Source of the DNA: a virus
Length of the DNA: 40,678 bases
Virus record (IMG/VR): IMGVR_UViG_3300031629_000995
Coordinates: 1-40,678 of that record
Direction: 5' to 3' (one strand)
Part shown: one piece after another, positions 15,248-23,254 of the stretch
How the letters are laid out: each line of letters starts with the position of its first letter
Numbering within the stretch: position 1 is the stretch's first letter
The notes under the pieces: generated by a model
Database searches by the model: none
Seen by the model: the letters and a program-made list of their open reading frames with translations, nothing else
What the model was told of the DNA's origin: nothing
Made by a program: the position numbers and the translations under genes

Positions 15248-16301
15248 CAGTATATGCCGCTGCCACATCATCCGATGTCACTTCTTCATGCATAATGCTT
15301 TCACTTGAGATTACATACCGTTTTTCGATCCAGTCATTGAAAGATTTATCAGAGAGAATTGGAATCCAAAAGCCTTTAGAGTCAGTTTCTTTTCTACGAT
15401 ACTTCTTACCGTCAACACCTTCACTAGCAATCTGATACCAACCATTGGAAGGTTTGATAACATGACCAGATTCAATTGCCATATCTATCAATCCTGACCA
15501 CTTACTGATTCCACCTTCAAACGTAACTTCAAGTGGAATCTTAGACTTCTCTCGGACGAATCTTGATTTCTCTACGTTGATGATGAAATTATAACCAACA
15601 ACATCAGAACCAGTTTTCTCTTGTTGGCGACCAATGATAAAGATGTTGTCAGCGGAATAATAAATTCCAGTTCCGCCAGAGACAACTGCTTTTGGGAACA
15701 TACCAATTTCCATGTAAGTATGATTGACCACGATGGCAGGAATATCTTTGATAGTCAAATGTGGTGTAATCATTCTGAACAGAGATTTCATCTGTTTGGC
15801 TCGTGTCATATCAGCAACAGACTTACCATCAAGTGCATCATCAACTTCTTTCTTTGATGCTAAGTTACCAACAGAGTCTACGATAATCATCACATGATCA
15901 CCTCGAACGAATCCATTCATCTGAGACATTACATCATGCTTTAGTTGTTCAATGTCAGTAATGGGTGTATGAACAACTCTGTCAGTGTCAATGCCAAAAC
16001 TGGTGAAGTACCCCTGTGGTGCACCAAACTCAGAATCGTAAAACAAAATCACACCATCATCATACTTGTCTAGATAAGACTTAGCTAATAGCATTGCGAA
16101 TGCTGTCTTAAAATGCTTTGATGGACCAGCAAATACTGTCAGCCCGGGAGTCAATCCACCATCTAGTTTACCACTGAGAGCCACATTCAATGCCGGAACT
16201 GAAGTTTGAATTAAATCTTTTACTCCAAAGAATTTGGATTTTGTCAGTACGGAACTCTCTTTGATAGTTGAATTGTTTTTCAGTTTTTCAATTAAACTCA
16301 T
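15240..16301 (-). CDS. uvsX: RecA-like recombinase UvsX
   Basis: The 353-residue protein carries the T4-type Walker A motif FAGPSKHFKT (GPSKSFKS in T4) and a Walker B-like strand VMIIVDSVGNL. Further conserved parts are VNHTY and GGTGIYYSADNI. It forms filaments on single-stranded DNA and drives strand exchange for recombination-dependent replication with UvsW, gp46/47 and gp41. It overlaps the upstream gene by 14 nt and the downstream zinc-ribbon gene by 8 nt. Confidence 0.95.
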   Translation of the reverse strand: MSLIEKLKNNSTIKESSVLTKSKFFGVKDLIQTSVPALNVALSGKLDGGLTPGLTVFAGPSKHFKTAFAMLLAKSYLDKYDDGVILFYDSEFGAPQGYFTSFGIDTDRVVHTPITDIEQLKHDVMSQMNGFVRGDHVMIIVDSVGNLASKKEVDDALDGKSVADMTRAKQMKSLFRMITPHLTIKDIPAIVVNHTYMEIGMFPKAVVSGGTGIYYSADNIFIIGRQQEKTGSDVVGYNFIINVEKSRFVREKSKIPLEVTFEGGISKWSGLIDMAIESGHVIKPSNGWYQIASEGVDGKKYRRKETDSKGFWIPILSDKSFNDWIEKRYVISSESIMHEEVTSDDVAAAYTDE

Positions 16302-16728
16302 TTGTTTCTTCCTCTGTTATTTTCACGCCATTCTGAATCCAGATTTCGCAGTCATCTGGCTGCCAACCTTGGTCTTCAACAAGATAATCCCATCCTCTTT
16401 CACCATAGGCTTCTGTAAATGTTTCTTCATCAACTTCTGTCCCGTGGAAATAAAGGTCTTCCGAACATCCATCCCAAGTAGAATCTAGTTCCCAATTTTC
16501 AAACGATGATACTTCAAATGCTTCTTCTTCTGGACTTTTCATTGCTAGATCAATATCAGTAAGTTCATCGATATTATCATCTTCAATATTAATCCAGTAT
16601 TCGCCACCTCGCCATACTATAGTGACTTCAATAACACCTTTCTCTTCTGAATGTGTATAAAACTCTGATTCAACTACAGACTTTTTATACATAGGTTCTA
16701 CTCTGAATCTACGAATTTTCTTTTCCAT
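16288..16728 (-). CDS. Hypothetical acidic protein (146 aa)
   Basis: A strongly acidic protein, basic only in its first 15 residues (KKIRRFRVEPMYKK), with many Trp and aromatic residues in the second half. It has its own early promoter (16747-16775) and leads the uvsX-41 operon. No family recognised. Acidic proteins of this type can mimic DNA, but nothing here proves it. Confidence 0.75.
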   Translation of the reverse strand: MEKKIRRFRVEPMYKKSVVESEFYTHSEEKGVIEVTIVWRGGEYWINIEDDNIDELTDIDLAMKSPEEEAFEVSSFENWELDSTWDGCSEDLYFHGTEVDEETFTEAYGERGWDYLVEDQGWQPDDCEIWIQNGVKITEEETNEFN

Positions 16729-16746
16729 TATATTCTCCTGTCGAAC

Positions 16747-16775
16747 ATTATAACTAATATCAAACGGTTTGTCAA
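16747..16775 (-). promoter_or_regulatory. Early (sigma70-type) promoter
   Basis: On the minus strand, an exact TTGACA (16775-16770), 17-bp spacer and exact TATAAT (16752-16747), directly before the operon leading to uvsX and 41. Confidence 0.9.
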
Positions 16776-16782
16776 GTTATTT

Positions 16783-19290
16783 TTAAGAAAATAAACCGGC
16801 GAGTGATGCGACTGGACGAACATTCCAATTAAGACCACTCGTGATTGTGTTCATTGGTTCAATGAATGCTTTAGTAAACATCATATCATAATCCACGTAT
16901 CGATGCAAGTCAAATTCAGGAGGTAATTTACCATTGAATCCAATGACATTCTCAAAGATGATGTTTGGCTCTTTGAGATATATGAATTTAATCTTGTCAC
17001 CCTCACGAATCTCTTGGTACTTACCAGTCAATTTAGCACCACGTAATTGGTGATTGAACATCAATGCGCCACGAACATGCATTGGAGTACCTTTAGAATA
17101 TATATTAGATGAAGATGAGTACTTGGAAAGATTGTTACAGCCACGAGGGAAGGCAATCTCTTCAGGAGTCATCCCTTTGAATTCTTGCCATGTCTTCTCG
17201 ACAAAATCTTGCAAGTCATTCTCATCAGACACAAGACACAGCCTGACGGCTTCTTTGAGAGACTTGCGAACTGGTGCAGGTGTAGATGAACGAACAATCT
17301 CTAAACCCATAACCTTTAACTTTGGTTCTTTGTATCGCACACCTTCGTTGTCGTACACATTCAATGCATACCGCTTCTTGGCTATCCAGATACCCGTGTC
17401 AGCGATTACTTCTCGCTTAAAGAATATCTTCTCATCATATGCATTCATATAGCTACAGATGTCAGCCATTGCTTTGTTGATTGCAGGTTCTAGCTTTTCT
17501 GTGGTCAGCTTGTCAATCGCATTAATTATCTGGTCTTTGGACATATGCTTCATATGCTTTTCTACCAGAGGATCAAGTGTGATATAACAAGAGTCAGTGT
17601 CAGAATAGAAAGAGTAGTTAACACCTTCAGTGCCGACAAACTTATTGAGATATACGTCAAGGGCTTTTGCAGTCTCTCGGATGATAAACTGACCAGTCAA
17701 GGTAATACCCTCGGCAATACGCTCATCGAAATATCTGAAGTACTTATTGCCCATAGCACCAAACAGAGAGTTCAACTGAATCTTTCTCGCCATCTGGAAG
17801 TTGTTGTACTTAGAGATATCATTCAGCAACTTAGGATTCTTTGTCTTCTCGTATTCCACCTCGGCATCTTTCATCAGCTTTTTATACTTCTGCCTGTCAT
17901 CGAAAAACTTCTGTGTGATCTCTGGAAACAAGCCCTGTGATTCACGAGAGAAACAAAAGCCATTGGCAGCCATAGAAAGATTCTTTTCTTTCAACATGGA
18001 GGTATCATGGCGCCGTTCCAGTAGGGAATCGACTGTGCAATCTAGTGGTTTGACATCTACGAACTTCTCAGGCGATAGATTGTGTTGCATAATGATTGAT
18101 GGATACAGAGAGGTAGCATCAACAGACACAACCCATTTGTATTTACCAGGAACTGGCTCTTGAACATAACCACCTTTGATGCCAGTCTGCTCGGCTGATT
18201 TCTTCTGAGGAATCATTATGTTCTTTTCAAGGAGGTGATTGTACAGCAAGCAATCCCAAGTCCGTACAGATGAAAATATATCTTCAAAGTTACACTTGGA
18301 GTCATACGCCATTGTGGCGATCAATTCAATCAGCTTCATCTTGTCATCAAGTTCATCCACAATCTTGGCATCAATGATGTTATAATCGATGAACTTATTC
18401 CAATCTTTCTCATAGAATTCTTTAAAGGTTTCGTGTGGATTCTCTAGCTTTTTCTTACCAAGTTCTTGTTCTGCAATATAGTCCAACTTGTAAGACTCTC
18501 GTGCATTGTATGTGAACTTCTGATAGAGGTCGAGATAATCTAAGTGAGTAACACCTTTGATATCGTAGGTAGTTCTCTCTTGCTGGTGAACAGTAATGGT
18601 GCGCTTTCGGGTCATATTGAATGGGCTTAATGCATTCTTAGCGTCATTACCAAAGATGCGCTCAATACGGTTGACCAGATATGGTACGTCAAAGAACTTA
18701 GAATTCCAGCCAGTAATAATATCTGGATACTCAGCAACCCACCAAGACATAAACTTTTCTAGCAGTTCATACTCATCGACACAAGTGATATACTCAACAT
18801 CAATGTCATGGACTTCAGCACTGCGGGCTTCATAGTCCCACTCACCAGAACCCCAGGTCATAACTTTCTTGGTGTTCTTATCGACAGAGGAGATAAGAAG
18901 AATCTCTTCCAGAGGATTGTCTACATTGGGAAAGCCATGGTCTACGGTAGTCTCTATATCAATTGCTTGAATGTTCAAGAGGCTGAGGTCGAATTCAACT
19001 ACTTCGGGATACTCTCGGGTGATATACTGATATGTTAGGTCTGTCTGACCATAGATAGGATAATTGTCAATATCGTTGTACTTCTTGACAAACTCTCGGC
19101 AGCTGTTATTATCTGGAAAGTCAACTGACTTGAGGATTTCACCATATAGTCCGCGGTTAGAACCTTCTTTACCGCGGACATATAATGTTGGTTGAAATGG
19201 CTTGCGCTCGACAAACTTCTTACCGTCGCGTAATCCACGAGTTAAGATGTTGTTGCCGTACTGCCATGCGAATGAATAGAAACTTGACAT
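16783..19290 (-). CDS. 43: DNA polymerase gp43 (family B)
   Basis: The 835-residue protein has the 3'-5' exonuclease motifs (AIDIET, GWNSKFFDVPYL and a Tyr-x3-Asp in YNIIDAKIVDEL). The polymerase motifs follow: A (DATSLYPSII), B (QLNSLFGAMGN) and C (YSDTDS). It is somewhat shorter than T4 gp43 (898). The C-terminus SLAGLFS fits the clamp-binding peptide by which gp43 docks on the sliding clamp gp45. T4 gp43 represses its own translation through a hairpin at its mRNA start; I could not identify such an element here. Its early promoter lies at 19315-19344. Confidence 0.97.
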   Translation of the reverse strand: MSSFYSFAWQYGNNILTRGLRDGKKFVERKPFQPTLYVRGKEGSNRGLYGEILKSVDFPDNNSCREFVKKYNDIDNYPIYGQTDLTYQYITREYPEVVEFDLSLLNIQAIDIETTVDHGFPNVDNPLEEILLISSVDKNTKKVMTWGSGEWDYEARSAEVHDIDVEYITCVDEYELLEKFMSWWVAEYPDIITGWNSKFFDVPYLVNRIERIFGNDAKNALSPFNMTRKRTITVHQQERTTYDIKGVTHLDYLDLYQKFTYNARESYKLDYIAEQELGKKKLENPHETFKEFYEKDWNKFIDYNIIDAKIVDELDDKMKLIELIATMAYDSKCNFEDIFSSVRTWDCLLYNHLLEKNIMIPQKKSAEQTGIKGGYVQEPVPGKYKWVVSVDATSLYPSIIMQHNLSPEKFVDVKPLDCTVDSLLERRHDTSMLKEKNLSMAANGFCFSRESQGLFPEITQKFFDDRQKYKKLMKDAEVEYEKTKNPKLLNDISKYNNFQMARKIQLNSLFGAMGNKYFRYFDERIAEGITLTGQFIIRETAKALDVYLNKFVGTEGVNYSFYSDTDSCYITLDPLVEKHMKHMSKDQIINAIDKLTTEKLEPAINKAMADICSYMNAYDEKIFFKREVIADTGIWIAKKRYALNVYDNEGVRYKEPKLKVMGLEIVRSSTPAPVRKSLKEAVRLCLVSDENDLQDFVEKTWQEFKGMTPEEIAFPRGCNNLSKYSSSSNIYSKGTPMHVRGALMFNHQLRGAKLTGKYQEIREGDKIKFIYLKEPNIIFENVIGFNGKLPPEFDLHRYVDYDMMFTKAFIEPMNTITSGLNWNVRPVASLAGLFS

Positions 19291-19314
19291 TTAATACCCT
19301 CAATTTGAATACAC

Positions 19315-19344
19315 ATTATAACATGAAAGTGGCACTCCTGTCAA
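19315..19344 (-). promoter_or_regulatory. Early (sigma70-type) promoter of gene 43
   Basis: On the minus strand, an exact TTGACA (19344-19339), 18-bp spacer and exact TATAAT (19320-19315), just upstream of the polymerase start at 19290. Confidence 0.85.
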
Positions 19345-19347
19345 GTA

Positions 19348-19731
19348 TTATCCTTCGAATTTGGGGGTATTATTTGCTGGTTTTACTGGTTCTTCTGCGG
19401 GGACGGAGACATTGGGGTGACGATAGTAACTTCTGTACTGTTCCACAATCTCTGCGGTTGGTGCGTACATACCTACTAGCTTGTCAGTGACAATTGAAAT
19501 TTGCCCGTCATGAGCCGCGGGACAGTATGGGCTAAACGCTATCTGGAACTTGCCTGCATCTTCCATTTCTTTCAAGAATATCATGGCTGGATTCTGCATC
19601 ATGTAACGATTATGTTCCTTCTCAAGTGTAAGGATACATACAATGTCTTCTCCAGAAACTAATCTTACTCCACAAATATGGGGCTTGTTTTTTTCTTCAG
19701 TTGCGTCTTGCGGGTTGGTCTTCTTGCTCAT
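19348..19731 (-). CDS. Sm-like (LSm) phage protein
   Basis: The segment GVRLVSGEDIVCILTLEKEHNRYMMQNP matches the Sm1 strand-turn-strand pattern, and FSPYCPAAHDGQISIVTDKLVGMYAPT fits the Sm2 part with a following helix. Small Sm-like proteins are common next to gene 43 in marine T4-like phages; Sm-fold rings usually bind RNA. The C-terminus is Pro/Lys-rich and disordered. AGGAG lies 9 nt before the ATG. A paralogue-like gene sits at 38794-39195. RNA binding is inferred from the fold. Confidence 0.75.
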   Translation of the reverse strand: MSKKTNPQDATEEKNKPHICGVRLVSGEDIVCILTLEKEHNRYMMQNPAMIFLKEMEDAGKFQIAFSPYCPAAHDGQISIVTDKLVGMYAPTAEIVEQYRSYYRHPNVSVPAEEPVKPANNTPKFEG

Positions 19732-19766
19732 AACGGGCTACTCCTAATCATAATATAAGGTTTTAT

Positions 19767-19892
19767 CTAACTTAATTGACTAAGGGACACGAATATTATT
19801 GATAAACATGTTGAGAACATTAATACATGTCCGGCAGATTCTATATCCATTTGTCTTGCTACACTTAAGGCGATTCTCATTTTCTTTTTCAT
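19767..19892 (-). CDS. Small single-pass membrane peptide (41 aa)
   Basis: The ATG overlaps the hsp20 stop codon (ATGA), as elsewhere in this genome. The product has a basic N-terminus (MKKKMR) and one hydrophobic segment (about residues 21-40), ending at TAG. It fills most of an otherwise empty 157-bp gap. It has no visible homologue known to me; the coupling and composition are the only evidence. Confidence 0.45.
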   Translation of the reverse strand: MKKKMRIALSVARQMDIESAGHVLMFSTCLSIIFVSLSQLS

Positions 19893-20368
19893 TGGCTTTC
19901 TTGTAACAGCTCCTTTTTAGATGCGATTGATTTGTTTACTTTAATTGTAATGGGTTTCTGTTCTTCTGGCAAGTTTCGATTGAGCAAGAGATTTAACATA
20001 CCATCAACGAATTCTGCTTCTTTGACCTCAACACCATCTGCTAGTGTGAAGTGGCGAGTAAAGTTCCTCGCGGCAATTCCTTTAAAGTAGTATTCTTGCT
20101 CGTCCTCATCTCGGTCTTGTACACCCTGCACTATTAACTGATTGCCTTCGGGAACTACATGGACATTAAACTCGTCCTCACGAAAGCCTGCGGCGGCGAT
20201 TTGAATAGAAAAACTATTCTCATCGATTTTTACTATGTTGTAGGGTGGGTAAGGCGCGGGAGAACTTCCTGTCGCCATGTTGTCAAACATTCGGTCGAAC
20301 CCTATTGAATGGCTCTTCCAATCTTCAAAAATTTTACCTATATCCATTGCATTGTACTTGCGTACCAT
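19889..20368 (-). CDS. Small heat-shock protein, Hsp20/IbpA type
   Basis: The 159-residue protein has an N-terminal arm starting with FDRMFD, then an alpha-crystallin domain with the IQIAAAGFREDEFNV strand and the family-typical GIAARNFTRHFTLADGVEV region, and a C-terminal IxI-like tail (PITIKV). Hsp20 proteins hold unfolding proteins in oligomers. Phage Hsp20 genes are frequent in marine T4-like phages. GGAGAG precedes the ATG, and the leader from the late promoter at 20454 is about 80 nt long with two small hairpins. Confidence 0.93.
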   Translation of the reverse strand: MVRKYNAMDIGKIFEDWKSHSIGFDRMFDNMATGSSPAPYPPYNIVKIDENSFSIQIAAAGFREDEFNVHVVPEGNQLIVQGVQDRDEDEQEYYFKGIAARNFTRHFTLADGVEVKEAEFVDGMLNLLLNRNLPEEQKPITIKVNKSIASKKELLQESQ

Positions 20369-20384
20369 ATTACTCTCCTTTTCA

Positions 20385-20449
20385 GCGAGTTGTTGTTATG
20401 AGTTCCTTACGGCAACTCGGGTTTGTCAGAACAATTTCTTGTCTCTGAC
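20385..20449 (-). other. Structured 5' leader of hsp20
   Basis: Between the late promoter and the hsp20 ribosome binding site the minus strand has two short hairpins: GTCAGA...TCTGAC (13-nt loop) and GAGTT...AACTC. A third possible pairing, ACTC with GAGT, would enclose the AAGGAG. Thermosensor-like control is conceivable but unproven. Confidence 0.35.
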
Positions 20450-20453
20450 GATT

Positions 20454-20461
20454 TATTTATA
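20454..20461 (-). promoter_or_regulatory. Late promoter of hsp20
   Basis: An exact TATAAATA on the minus strand, just downstream of the regA terminator and about 86 bp before the hsp20 start. Confidence 0.75.
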
Positions 20462-20490
20462 CAAGACTATGCTGGTGATAATCTTTATGC

Positions 20491-20519
20491 AAAAAAATCA
20501 TAACGGTATTTTACCGTTT
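20491..20519 (-). terminator. Intrinsic terminator after regA
   Basis: On the minus strand AACGGTA-aaa-TACCGTT forms a 7-bp hairpin followed by ATGA and seven T residues. The regA stop codon lies within the hairpin. Confidence 0.8.
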
Positions 20520-20930
20520 CTTTCCTATATTATACTTAGCAACGAGAGACCAATCATCTTTCTCTTTGAATGCTAATACTTTTATCTGACTCAGTGGTGC
20601 AATGTCTTCAAAGAATACTTCAGAATTAATGACAACTACCAAGCCCCAATCGGACAGCAACTTAGCAATTGTATTTCTACGCTGGATATCATTCTCAGTG
20701 AAGTCTGCACCCTTACCATCTAAGGCAAACAACTCTTTAAAATGCGTGATGAAGTATCTACCTTGCTTGTGCAAGATATGGCAACTTTGATACAGGACTT
20801 TATCTTTCTTAGAAGCTACCCCGATTCGGGATAGTGTTTCACGGACTTTTAAAAAATCATCTGCATTCTTTAGATTGATCTCCAGTGGACTATATCCAGG
20901 AAAATCAATATCAAAGAAATCCTCACTCAT
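20511..20930 (-). CDS. regA: Translational repressor RegA
   Basis: The sequence follows T4 RegA closely: INLKNADDFLKVRETLSRIG, DKVLYQSCHILHKQGRYFI and the DWGLVVV region are visible. T4 RegA (122 residues) binds start regions of many early mRNAs and blocks translation. This one has about 13 extra N-terminal residues (EDFFDIDFPGYSPLE). It stands in the T4 order 62-regA-43, but here hsp20, a micro-ORF and an Sm-like gene separate it from 43. A TATAAATA at 20990-20997 suggests an additional late transcript. Confidence 0.95.
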   Translation of the reverse strand: MSEDFFDIDFPGYSPLEINLKNADDFLKVRETLSRIGVASKKDKVLYQSCHILHKQGRYFITHFKELFALDGKGADFTENDIQRRNTIAKLLSDWGLVVVINSEVFFEDIAPLSQIKVLAFKEKDDWSLVAKYNIGKKR

Positions 20931-20989
20931 TATGAATCTGCCTTATGAAAACTTACGTCATGTTATAGGTTAGTTTTTATCTTCATTTG

Positions 20990-20997
20990 TATTTATA
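20990..20997 (-). promoter_or_regulatory. Late promoter before regA
   Basis: An exact TATAAATA on the minus strand, inside a 7-bp inverted repeat (ATTTGTA-taaa-TACAAAT), in the 71-bp gap between gp62 and regA. The predicted leader is about 54 nt. Confidence 0.7.
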
Positions 20998-21001
20998 CAA
21001 A

Positions 21002-21457
21002 TTAGACTTTACCACCCCTTGACATAAGTTTTTCGATTCTCATAAGGTCATCTTTAGTGAGGATTCTCATTGCCTCTTGCGCTTTGGTATTATTGTATCC
21101 AAAGTAATCTTTAATCAGTTGGAGTCTTTCTTCTTTCTCTGGCTTCAACCACTTGTTGTATCGCTTTGCTTTACGCACGATACCTTTAAGGAAATCATAC
21201 TGCAATTTAGCATCGATGTGAGGTCTAGAGTTCATCTCATTAGCCAGTTTCACAGTATCTTTTGAGTAAGACATTGCCTTATTGACAATGAATGCACTAT
21301 ACTGTTTCTCTGACCAGTCATCGACAATCAGATTCTCTTTGGTATAATTGATACTGTTCGCAAAATCAAACGGGCTGATTGCTTTCTTCTTTACCTTGTA
21401 AGTCTCTGAATCGATAGCCACTTGGGCTTTGACACCGAGAAGATTCTCCAGGCTCAT
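21002..21457 (-). CDS. 62: Clamp loader small subunit gp62
   Basis: Placed between gp44-side genes and regA as in T4, this 151-residue protein resembles the gp62 of marine T4-like phages: PFDFANSINYTKENL, FIVNKAMSYSKDTV and RKAKRYNKW are characteristic. It is shorter than T4 gp62 (187). With four gp44 subunits it loads the sliding clamp gp45. Its ATG overlaps the stop of the MazG-like gene (ATGA). Confidence 0.85.
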   Translation of the reverse strand: MSLENLLGVKAQVAIDSETYKVKKKAISPFDFANSINYTKENLIVDDWSEKQYSAFIVNKAMSYSKDTVKLANEMNSRPHIDAKLQYDFLKGIVRKAKRYNKWLKPEKEERLQLIKDYFGYNNTKAQEAMRILTKDDLMRIEKLMSRGGKV

Positions 21458-21831
21458 GTGAATAATACTTTATGGAGATCAGGCTTGAAGTAACCTTCTG
21501 GCTTCATTACTTTACCATCGTGATTCTTAATGAGTCTGCCTTCAACTACCTTACTGCGATTTGAGTCGCGCACTTCGTTCCAACATGCTTCGACTGGTAT
21601 GCCAAGGGTGCTGGCTAGACCATTGAGTACCCACATGATATCACAAATTGCATCAGCAGTTTCAATTACATCTTTGTTTTGAAATGCTTCAACAAGTTCT
21701 TCATATTCTTCCGTGATTAGATCCATATATAGGTCTTCTTGTGCCGGTGCCACTCCATACGCGGGCAAAACATTCTCAACCACTTGATTGGCTGCCATCA
21801 TAAAATCTTCTACGTCATCTTGAATTTTCAT
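21454..21831 (-). CDS. MazG-like nucleotide pyrophosphohydrolase
   Basis: The all-alpha NTP pyrophosphohydrolase pattern is visible: ITEEYEELVEAF carries the first metal-binding Glu pair, and ETADAICDIMWVL the second Glu/Asp set. Family enzymes hydrolyse (d)NTPs or related nucleotides to the monophosphate and pyrophosphate; in marine phages MazG has been proposed to act on alarmones or to recycle nucleotides. The C-terminal third (SKVVEGRLIKNHDGKVMKPE) is typical of the PRA-PH-like phage versions. It begins an operon with gp62 under an exact early promoter (21857-21885). Confidence 0.85.
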   Translation of the reverse strand: MKIQDDVEDFMMAANQVVENVLPAYGVAPAQEDLYMDLITEEYEELVEAFQNKDVIETADAICDIMWVLNGLASTLGIPVEACWNEVRDSNRSKVVEGRLIKNHDGKVMKPEGYFKPDLHKVLFT

Positions 21832-21856
21832 TAAATTTCCTGTAGGTTAAAACACT

Positions 21857-21885
21857 ATTATATAATATCTCGACTAGGATGTCAA
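21857..21885 (-). promoter_or_regulatory. Early (sigma70-type) promoter
   Basis: On the minus strand, an exact TTGACA (21885-21880), 17-bp spacer and exact TATAAT (21862-21857), before the MazG-like/gp62 operon. Confidence 0.9.
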
Positions 21886-21892
21886 GAAGATT

Positions 21893-22042
21893 TTACCAGT
21901 TATGTATATTGCCTGCTATGATAACGAAGCATGTACCGAAGTTTACTAACACAATAATTGTGCGTATTATTGCAATCTTATCTGCTTCTGCGTCTGTGGT
22001 ACCTTCTTTCTCACCGATAGCTTTAGCCCACAATCTCCACAT
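21893..22042 (-). CDS. Small membrane protein (49 aa)
   Basis: The start overlaps the stop of the preceding micro-ORF (TGATG). The product begins MWRLWAKAIGEKEG, has a charged stretch, then one transmembrane segment (about 25-45) and ends IHNW. I recall similar short proteins in other T4-like phages, so I consider it real although shorter than most automatic gene callers accept. Function unknown. Confidence 0.7.
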   Translation of the reverse strand: MWRLWAKAIGEKEGTTDAEADKIAIIRTIIVLVNFGTCFVIIAGNIHNW

Positions 22043-22209
22043 CAGTGTGTCACTCTTTGTACTAGTACATTATAGTCTAAATCATAATCTAATGCAATAC
22101 TTTTTGCAAGATCAATCCAAAATTTTTGCATTCCCAAATCGTGGGCTCTGTGTCCACATTGGATGCAATGCAGGATTCTATGTTCGGGTGTCTTTTCTAT
22201 TTCTGACAT
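22042..22209 (-). CDS. Small CxxC protein (55 aa)
   Basis: The ATG lies 13 nt inside the end of the dioxygenase gene and the stop overlaps the next start (TGATG). The N-terminal half holds HCIQCGHRAHD, a CxxC with nearby His residues that could bind a metal. The rest is a helix rich in Asp and Tyr. The chain of overlaps with both neighbours supports a genuine gene. No family recognised. Confidence 0.65.
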   Translation of the reverse strand: MSEIEKTPEHRILHCIQCGHRAHDLGMQKFWIDLAKSIALDYDLDYNVLVQRVTH

Positions 22210-23006
22210 AAGCTTGGAACTCTTGAGTAATCAAATGCGATTCGATGAAGTACCCGCTGTTCCATTGCAGAAAACTCCCATCTCTTATGTATGCTTAACC
22301 ATTGTTCTGATATTACCACATCACCATCTTGCCAAAAATGGTGATATTGATACTTCTCCTGTGTAACATGCTGTGTAAGATATTCCATTATTTCTCGAAA
22401 TTCTTCATCCGATTTACCGGGCATGCCAAAGATTTGAAGAAAAGGAAAGTAGAGACCAGTCTTTCCAAAACTATTCGTATGCACCAACCTAAAAGGTTTA
22501 TCAGTAGAATGATGATCAACAAAGAAAGTACTATCACTATAGTTGCCATTTTTATAACCAAGTGTAATCGTACATTCATGCAGTCTTTCCTTCCAAGTTT
22601 CTGACAGATCATCATATGCGTCTATCATATTAATCCAACTGGTCTGACTTCCTTGACTGCCCTTGGCGGCACGTAACCAAATCAATGGTGCTCTGTCAGG
22701 ATTACTCGCTTGGTTGGCATGCCAATCTAATGCACTGGTATGTCCAAATAGACCTTCTTCGCCATGTTCATTCTTCTCACCAGTAACCCGAAGAATATTT
22801 GGATGACATGCAATATGCTTTGTTCTTTCTTGCTCCGTATACTCCTGACATACACCAATCTTATTGCAGAATTGGAATTGTTGTTCAAGTGTTAATGATT
22901 GATTGCGTAATACAACAAAGGTACCGCCACATACCAGTTCGGCTATAGCATGTGCAATATTTTCATCAGCGTTGGTTATGTTCATGTCAGTTTTGAATAT
23001 TTTCAC
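22197..23006 (-). CDS. TauD/TfdA-like 2OG-Fe(II) dioxygenase (HxN variant)
   Basis: The best start is the GTG at 23006, which overlaps the stop of the SPASM gene (GTGA); an ATG at 22985 is the alternative. The 269-residue protein aligns with TauD-type dioxygenases: DWHANQASNPDRAPLIWL corresponds to the WHxD region, and near the end His240 and Arg255 (SIHKRWEF ... QRVLHRIAF) fit the distal iron ligand and the 2-oxoglutarate-binding Arg. The expected Asp of the HxD pair is Asn98. Activity may therefore be altered. Substrate unknown; likely linked to the upstream radical SAM genes. Confidence 0.8.
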   Translation of the reverse strand: MKIFKTDMNITNADENIAHAIAELVCGGTFVVLRNQSLTLEQQFQFCNKIGVCQEYTEQERTKHIACHPNILRVTGEKNEHGEEGLFGHTSALDWHANQASNPDRAPLIWLRAAKGSQGSQTSWINMIDAYDDLSETWKERLHECTITLGYKNGNYSDSTFFVDHHSTDKPFRLVHTNSFGKTGLYFPFLQIFGMPGKSDEEFREIMEYLTQHVTQEKYQYHHFWQDGDVVISEQWLSIHKRWEFSAMEQRVLHRIAFDYSRVPSLCQK

Positions 23007-23254
23007 GAGCAGGTATCTATACAATACTGGCTGGGATTACCTGACTCAATTCGATCATGGTACTTGGCTTCAAGCAATCCATCATCAAGCACACTTCGCA
23101 ATGTATTCTCTCCCATTGGTGTTCCGTCAAGTCTGTTGCCGCCAGTCATGCAACACGGATAAACCTGATTATCATATGAGATAAACACATGAAGATTTTT
23201 CTGAGAAAAATCGGTGGGATCGTCATGGTTATACGAAAAACATGTCTGTGGCAT
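23003..23254 (-). CDS. SPASM-like auxiliary Fe-S domain protein (83 aa)
   Basis: A short protein with five cysteines in a SPASM/twitch-like pattern: TCFSYN, YPCCMTGG, and a terminal YCIDTC. In SPASM proteins this domain follows the radical SAM barrel in the same chain and holds auxiliary clusters. Here it is a separate frame (+1 relative to the upstream gene) overlapping it by 26 nt. It has its own ribosome binding site (AAAGGA, 5 nt before ATG). The overlap also has a T5 run where a +1 shift could fuse both frames. Confidence 0.75.
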   Translation of the reverse strand: MPQTCFSYNHDDPTDFSQKNLHVFISYDNQVYPCCMTGGNRLDGTPMGENTLRSVLDDGLLEAKYHDRIESGNPSQYCIDTCS

